Shown here: one piece after another, positions 58,555 through 64,000 of the stretch
Position numbering within the stretch: position 1 is the stretch's first letter
Layout: each line of letters begins with the position of its first letter
Source: Dasyornis broadbenti
Lineage: Eukaryota; Chordata; Aves; Passeriformes; Dasyornithidae
Reading direction: 5' to 3'
NCBI GenBank assembly: GCA_013397935.1
Contig: VZRN01004187.1
Coordinates: forward strand, 12,871-76,870
Length of the DNA: 64,000 nt
The notes under the pieces: model-generated
What the model was told of the DNA's origin: nothing
The model's database searches: none
Seen by the model: the letters and a program-made list of their open reading frames with translations, nothing else
Position numbers and translations under genes: made by a program

Positions 58555-58880
58555 TGGCAGACACAGCTGCTTTCATCACTTTTAATCACTATGAATATTA
58601 AATGGGAGCAGGGATCTATATTTAATAGCCTGGCCCGGCTGCCAGGGAGATGGATGAGGTTTATAGCAGCTGCAGATGCAGGAACAGGCGGAATTTTGGT
58701 GGTTAGAAAGAATTACACTGAGAATTAATCATCAAAATAGTAGGGAAAATAATCATTCATAAATCATTCCAAATCCGGGCGATCGCTCAGCAATTACCAC
58801 CGACCTGGCAGGGCTGTTGCTTCTCCCTGCTAATGCAAAGGGAAAGCTGCTCAGGCAATTGAAAGCCTAAAAATAGGGAA
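58555..58880. promoter_or_regulatory. Candidate conserved regulatory element
   Basis: AT-richer unique sequence amid GC-rich repeats, with several homeodomain-type TAATCA/ATTAA sites, an E-box CAGCTG and a perfect MEF2 consensus CTAAAAATAG at 58867-58876. Conservation cannot be tested here. Confidence 0.35.
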
Positions 58881-59004
58881 AATTGGCTGCTCGTGATGAG
58901 CTGGGACATTTCCTGAAGTCACATTCGGTGGCAGCAGGTGGGAGGGGCCCACCTGGTGATGAGGCTCCACAGAGCAAATCCAGAGCTCCAAGGCCACTGC
59001 TCCT

Positions 59005-59385
59005 AGAGGTGTTCACCTGGAGAAGAGAAGGCTCCAGGGAGAGCTCAGAGCCCCTGCCAGTGCCCAAAGGGGCTCCAGGAGAGCTGCAGAGGGACTGGGG
59101 ACAAGGCATGGAGGGACAGGACACAGCGAATGGCTTCCCAGTGCCAGAGGGCAGGGATGGATGGGATATTGGGAAGGAATTGTTCCCTGGAAGTGGTGGG
59201 AGGCCCTGGCCCAGGGTGCCCAGAGCAGCTGTGGCTGCTCCTGGATCCCTGGAAGCGCCCAAGGCCAGGCTGGACAGGGCTTGGAGCAACCTGGGACAGC
59301 AGAAGGTGTCCCTGCCCGTGGCAGGGGGTGGCACTGGATGGGCTTTGAGATCCCTTCCCAACCCAAACCATTCCAAGATTCTAAG
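59005..59385 (+). mobile_element. CR1 fragment, group B, longer 5' part
   Basis: Same long form as 31921-32359, with a slightly diverged tail (ccattccaagattctaag). Confidence 0.9.
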
Positions 59386-60224
59386 AAAATAAGCAGGATA
59401 CAAAAACGGGCAATGGGAAAGCACAAAGCATCTCCATTCCCATCACTGCAGCATTCCCAGCCTGGCTATTGAATGTTTTATTGCTGCAATTACAAAATGA
59501 TGATGTTCCTGGTCAATAATCCTGAGCAGCAAAGGCTGCACTCGGTCTGGACTGCAGTCATGCACTTCCCGGCACAAACGGGATTTTCCCAACACCCAAA
59601 CTCCTGAAAAACCCCAGTAAGTTGAAATTCAGGCTACACACACAGACTGTGTTTAAAACACACCAAAAGGCAGGGGTAAACTCCAGATAGGATGGACACA
59701 CAGGAGAAATGGGAGACGAAATGCAGGATGTGATCGGTCCAAGGTTCCACACAGCATCAGTGGAGAGACCCAACCCAACAGGCAGCCATGGAAGCCCTGG
59801 GAGCCAGGTCAGGACTATTTATAAATCCATATAAATTCCAATGGAACTTTTAAAAGTGAGCTAAAAAAGCAGATGAATTCAGGGCTATAGGAACAGAGAA
59901 ATCCAATCTGAGACGTGAGGTCATTTCTGGTAAGTCCCTGCCAGCCCATGGCTGGTTTGGGATCCTGCATTCCTTGGGTGTGCACCAGGAAAAGAACACC
60001 TGTGGTGGCACTGGGGCTGGGAAACACTTCCCAGAGGGACAGAGTGACTGGAAGGACAGTGTTGGGAAGAAGTGGGAGAAAGTCAACTGGAGACTCACTG
60101 ACTGTCCATGAGGAACAACTCGGGAAGCAAAGCTGGAAAATGGAGCAGACACGGAGGGGCAGCTGTGACACATGGAGCCCTGAGGGTGGAAAGGAGTGTC
60201 CCTGTGTCCCTCAGTGCAGGAGAG

Positions 60225-60664
60225 ACCTGGAGGTGTCCAGGGAAGGGAACGGAGCTGGGGAAGGGCTGAGCCCCAGGAGCGGCTGAGGGAGCTGGGAAAG
60301 GGCTCAGGCTGGAGCAGAGGAGGCTCAGGGGGAACCTTGTGGCTCTGCACAGCTCCTGACAGGAGGGGGCAGCCGGGGGGGGTCGGGCTCTGCTGCCAGG
60401 GAACAGGGACAGGAGGAGAGGGAACGGCCTCAGGCTGGGCCAGGGGAGGCTCAGCTTGGATATTGGGGAAATTTCTTCTTGGAAAGGATTGGCCAGCATG
60501 GCACAGCTGCTCAGGGTGGATCCCCACCCCTGGGGGGACTTAACAGCCCCATGGATGTGGCACCGGGGGACATGGGGCAGTGGTGGCCTTGGCAGTGCTG
60601 GGGAACAGTTGGACTCGATGCTCTCAGGGGGCTTTTCCAACCTAAAAACCATTCTGTGATTCTA
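60225..60664 (+). mobile_element. CR1 fragment, group A
   Basis: Shared core with one base missing, then a diverged 3' part ending in a TGTGATTCTA-like tail. A TA-rich microsatellite follows directly. Confidence 0.9.
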
Positions 60665-60672
60665 CAAATACC

Positions 60673-60713
60673 TATACATATATATATATATGTATGTATA
60701 TATATATGTATGT
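60673..60713. repeat. (TA)n/(TATG)n microsatellite
   Basis: TA-rich tract directly after the 3' end of the CR1 at 60225-60664. Confidence 0.92.
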
Positions 60714-61547
60714 GGGCTGAAACACAGGCAGGCATCGGTGCTGCTTCCACAAGTCTTTCCAGTGGATTCCTTCACAATCTTTCCAAAACTCTTCTCAGGC
60801 GGAGCCAAGAGAGCTTTGCAAGATGCCACTTTGCAGGCTTTTGGAGGAGGTGGAGGGTTGGTGGTTGTTTTTTCGCTCTGCCATTTGACTACAGCACTCC
60901 GTTCCCCATTTCCAACAGGATAAGAAGTTGGGAAGCCCTACGGAAAAGTATGGATCCAGCCCTGAAATCTCCTGAACAGGAATCTCAGAGACTGAGGGGC
61001 AGAGCTGGCAGGGAATGAGCAAGGAGATAAAATGAGCCCAGCTGATGATTTGTGGGAACACTGGAGAGTCACAGTCAGTCCTGCTGGACACGGCCAAATG
61101 CCCCTCCTGTCCCCTGCGGACACTTGTGAATGGCAATGAGCACAAACATGGAGGGGAAGGTGTGATTAGAGGGAAATAACGGCTCATTAGCAGATAATTG
61201 GGGGCTCAGCAGACAGCTCAGTGCCAGGAAAGAAAATCAAAAACTTTAAAATTATGGCTTGATAAAAATAGAAACTTTTTCATTCTCCAGCTTGGAACAG
61301 CAGCGACACACAAAGTGCTGACCTCCAGGAGCAGCTCCGGGTGCAGAGCTGGGGCCAGGGCCAGGGATTGCCTCTTGATACACCTGGAAAATGCTTCCCT
61401 GCCAGGAATCCCTGTGGGAAAGGCCAGGACTGGTCCCACCAGCAGGAGGCAAGCACTCAACCTCAGTGCCTGCAGCATCACCTGCAGCTCATCATTTCCT
61501 CTGCAAGCCCAGAAAGGATTAAGGGATCTCAACAGCCCCTTCCAGCC

Positions 61548-61868
61548 CCTAATGGGGCTCCAGGAGAGCTGGAGAGGGACTGGGGACAAGACATGGAGGG
61601 ACAGGACACAGGGAATGGCTTCCCAGGGCCAGAGGGCAGGGATAGATGGGATCTTGGGAAGGAATTGTTCCCTGGGAGGGTGGGGAGGCCCTGGCACAGG
61701 GTGCCCAGAGCAGCTGTGGCTGCCCCTGGATCCCTGGAAGTGTCCAAGGCCAGGCTGGACAGGGCTTGGAGCAGCCTGAGACAGTGGGAGGTGTCCCTGC
61801 CCGTGGCAGGGGTGGCACTGGATGAGCTTTGAGGTCCCTTCCCACCCAACCCATTGCACGGCTCTGGG
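61548..61868 (+). mobile_element. CR1 fragment, group B
   Basis: Starts within the long-form segment (ggctccaggagagctggaga) and ends with a degraded tail. Confidence 0.88.
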
Positions 61869-62219
61869 AGCTGTGGTGACCTTGCAGGAGGCCCCATCGC
61901 TCTGAAATCCTGCACAGTCAGCCCAGAGATCTGGTTACTCTCTCCACCAGCCCCTCCCAACACTGTCTGTGAAAGCACTTCTCATCCCTGGATAGATCCG
62001 TATCAGCAGAGACACAAAATTCCGTGTTCCTTTCTGAGCCTCCAGGCTCTGAAACATCCACATGCAGCTGCACATCTCCCTTCTGCCCTTGACCAAACCA
62101 CCCCAGCTCTTATTTCTTCGTGCCCTCCAAATTCTCACCCAATCCAAGACATCCCAGCAGGGAGGACTTGCTCTACCCGCAGCTCCAGGAAAATCTCCAA
62201 GTGAATATTGACTCCCGCG

Positions 62220-62360
62220 GACACAAGTGGCATCATAAATAATTCAGTCACTTGCTCTTGTCCAAAGCACGTGAGAAAATGTACAAAACTTGTTAATGAA
62301 TTGTTTCTGTTCGTTTTGTCACTGAATCCATTGGTTGCTATGGATTTGCATCGCTCCCCC
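62220..62360. promoter_or_regulatory. Candidate regulatory element with CCAAT, RFX-half and octamer sites
   Basis: Within 24 bases: an inverted CCAAT (ccattgg, 62328-62334), an RFX half-site-like GTTGCTATGG (62334-62343) and a perfect octamer ATTTGCAT (62344-62351). Confidence 0.4.
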
Positions 62361-63794
62361 TCGCTGAAATGGAGCAGCTGCCACAGTCTGGTGGCACCAC
62401 GAGCTTGGGGACAAGAAGACCCCGTGCCCCTGCAGGGGTGACAGGCAGGAGCAGGCATGGAGTGACACCAGGCTGGGCATCAGCAGTCTCCTTAGCCAGG
62501 AACAAGCCTGGAGAAGGGCAGAAATGGCCTAAAATTCAAGTATTTTGGAGGTGAGTTTTACTTCAGAGCAGACACTCACAGAAGTGAGCGCTGTCCCAGC
62601 TGGGGGGTGACCCCGTGTTCTTGCACAGACAACAGCAAAGCACGCTGCTACCGAAAACAGCGCAGGGCTTGGATGTCTCCTCCTGCATCACCCAACATCC
62701 ATTTTTAATGATGTTTAAACATTTTCCAGCCCCAGGCCCATCTCCGATGTCAGCAGGGCGAGGAGGGGAGCTCACAGATAGGCTGGCCTCTCCTCCTGAC
62801 ATCCATCAGGGAAAAGAGACTCGGGAAGCGGATGGCCTTGGAGAGGCACGTCAGCTCCCAGGAGCTCCCATCCCTGAAAATAACGTCATCCTTGGGGTAC
62901 CCAGCACCACTCCCAGCTTCACCACAACGAATCTGGCCCACGATTTTTCAATTTTATTTTAACCAAGAGCTTCTTTTTTTTCTGGAAGTCTCCCCCATCA
63001 GCAGGGAACACACATCGTGCCCCAGGCTTCCTCCTGCTCACGGAAGGCAGTGGGAGATGTGCAAAGGACACTCCTACATTCCTGTCAGCTCTCTCCTTGC
63101 TCACTAACCCTGCGAACCAGAAGGAGATGACAAGGGCCCTCATTCCCAGGGAGGGGAGCAGTGGCAGAGGCAGGCAGGGAAGGGCAGGGCTGTGATGGCC
63201 CCGTCCCCATCACACCCACGGCTGTGCAGGATCCCATGGGAACAGCAAAACCCAGCAGCACCAGGACAACAGCAGGGATGGTGTGCTGAGACACGGGCAG
63301 CACATCCCAAAGCTGCTGCTGTGCCACCCAGAGCAGCTCAGAGAGGGCACCTGAGCCTCCCTTTTCCCAAATCCAGCAGCTGACACATCCCTTGCCTCAG
63401 GATCAGGGCTCTGCACATCCCTGTAGGACCCAAGCTCAGCTCATCCCAGGCTTTGGAGACCCATCCAGGCTGAGCCGCAGCACGGACACGGAGATGGAGA
63501 CACGTCCTGATGGGCACTGAAACCCTCCTGAGCTGCCAGGGCTCAGCTTACCCGGGGTAAGAGGATCCAGGGGTGTCAGTTATCCACCGTCCTCCGATTC
63601 CCGAAGGTCAGGACATTCCAAAGGCACCGGAAAGATGTGCAGGACCTGGGAGTCTCCCAGCCCCCCAGGCTCAGGGAGGATGGCAGCGGGGCAGCAGCAG
63701 CCCCAAAGAGGCACCCAGTTTGCACCTGCATTCCCTCTGGATTTAAATCCTGGTCCCTGGGTACCCACAGGCAGCAAAAGCCTCCAAGCCCAGT

Positions 63795-64000
63795 GAGTCC
63801 AACCTGTGACCAATCCCTACCTTGTCACCAGCCCAGAGCCCTGAGTGCCACATCCACTCATTCCTTGAATGTGACTCCAGCACTGCTCTGGGCAGTACCT
63901 TCCAATGCCTGACCACCCTATCCATGAAGGAATTCTTCCCAATATCCAAGCTGAGCCTCCCCTGGCCCAGCCTGAGGCCGTTCCCTCGCCTCCTGTCCCT
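63795..64000 (-). mobile_element. CR1 fragment, minus strand, cut by the window end
   Basis: Begins with agtccaacctgtgaccaatc and runs into ttcccaatatccaagctgag and beyond. It continues past position 64000. Confidence 0.85.

Overview
The window is nuclear DNA of a bird, probably a passerine or other neoavian (inference). Two things point there: at least thirty CR1-type non-LTR retrotransposon fragments, whose 3' ends close on the avian pattern of 'ccaaccattccatgattc' variants, and a compact GC-rich gene of microchromosome type. Almost everything expressed that I can recognise is on the minus strand. There are no operons, CRISPR arrays, tRNA or rRNA genes, and no intact transposon or retrovirus.

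The clear gene is OSBP2 (oxysterol-binding protein 2, ORP4). Twelve coding exons run on the minus strand from 50481 down to the stop codon at 23858..23856. All introns are GT-AG and every exon phase joins, giving 638 residues plus a stop: a helical or coiled-coil region, a central helical dimerisation region, an FFAT motif that docks on ER VAP proteins, and the complete sterol/PI4P-binding ORD with its EQVSHHPP signature. The start codon and PH-domain exons are not found up to position 64000, so the gene is 5'-partial. Positions 50482..64000 are read as an upstream intron.

Downstream on the same strand (about 20 to 14.9 kb) a second multi-exon gene starts at or near a CpG-rich block. It ends at a stop codon at 14969..14967. 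Its exons encode short, mostly phase-0, Leu/Gln/Glu/Arg-rich coiled-coil segments. I could not identify it with confidence; CCDC157 is a weak candidate.

Positions 1..13500 look intergenic and repeat-rich. CR1 fragments fall into three sequence groups, called A, B and C here. Tandem arrays are frequent: GGAA, GGAAA, GATA, and minisatellites of 10, 15, 20, about 20, 58 and about 60 bp. Several sit right beside OSBP2 splice sites. The most unusual observations are a perfect 192-bp direct repeat flanking the penultimate OSBP2 exon, and a roughly 210-bp GC-rich core that is almost identical in five CR1 copies whose 3' tails are clearly diverged. That core carries a CTCF-like motif. Either pattern could be real biology or an assembly effect, and both are easy to test.
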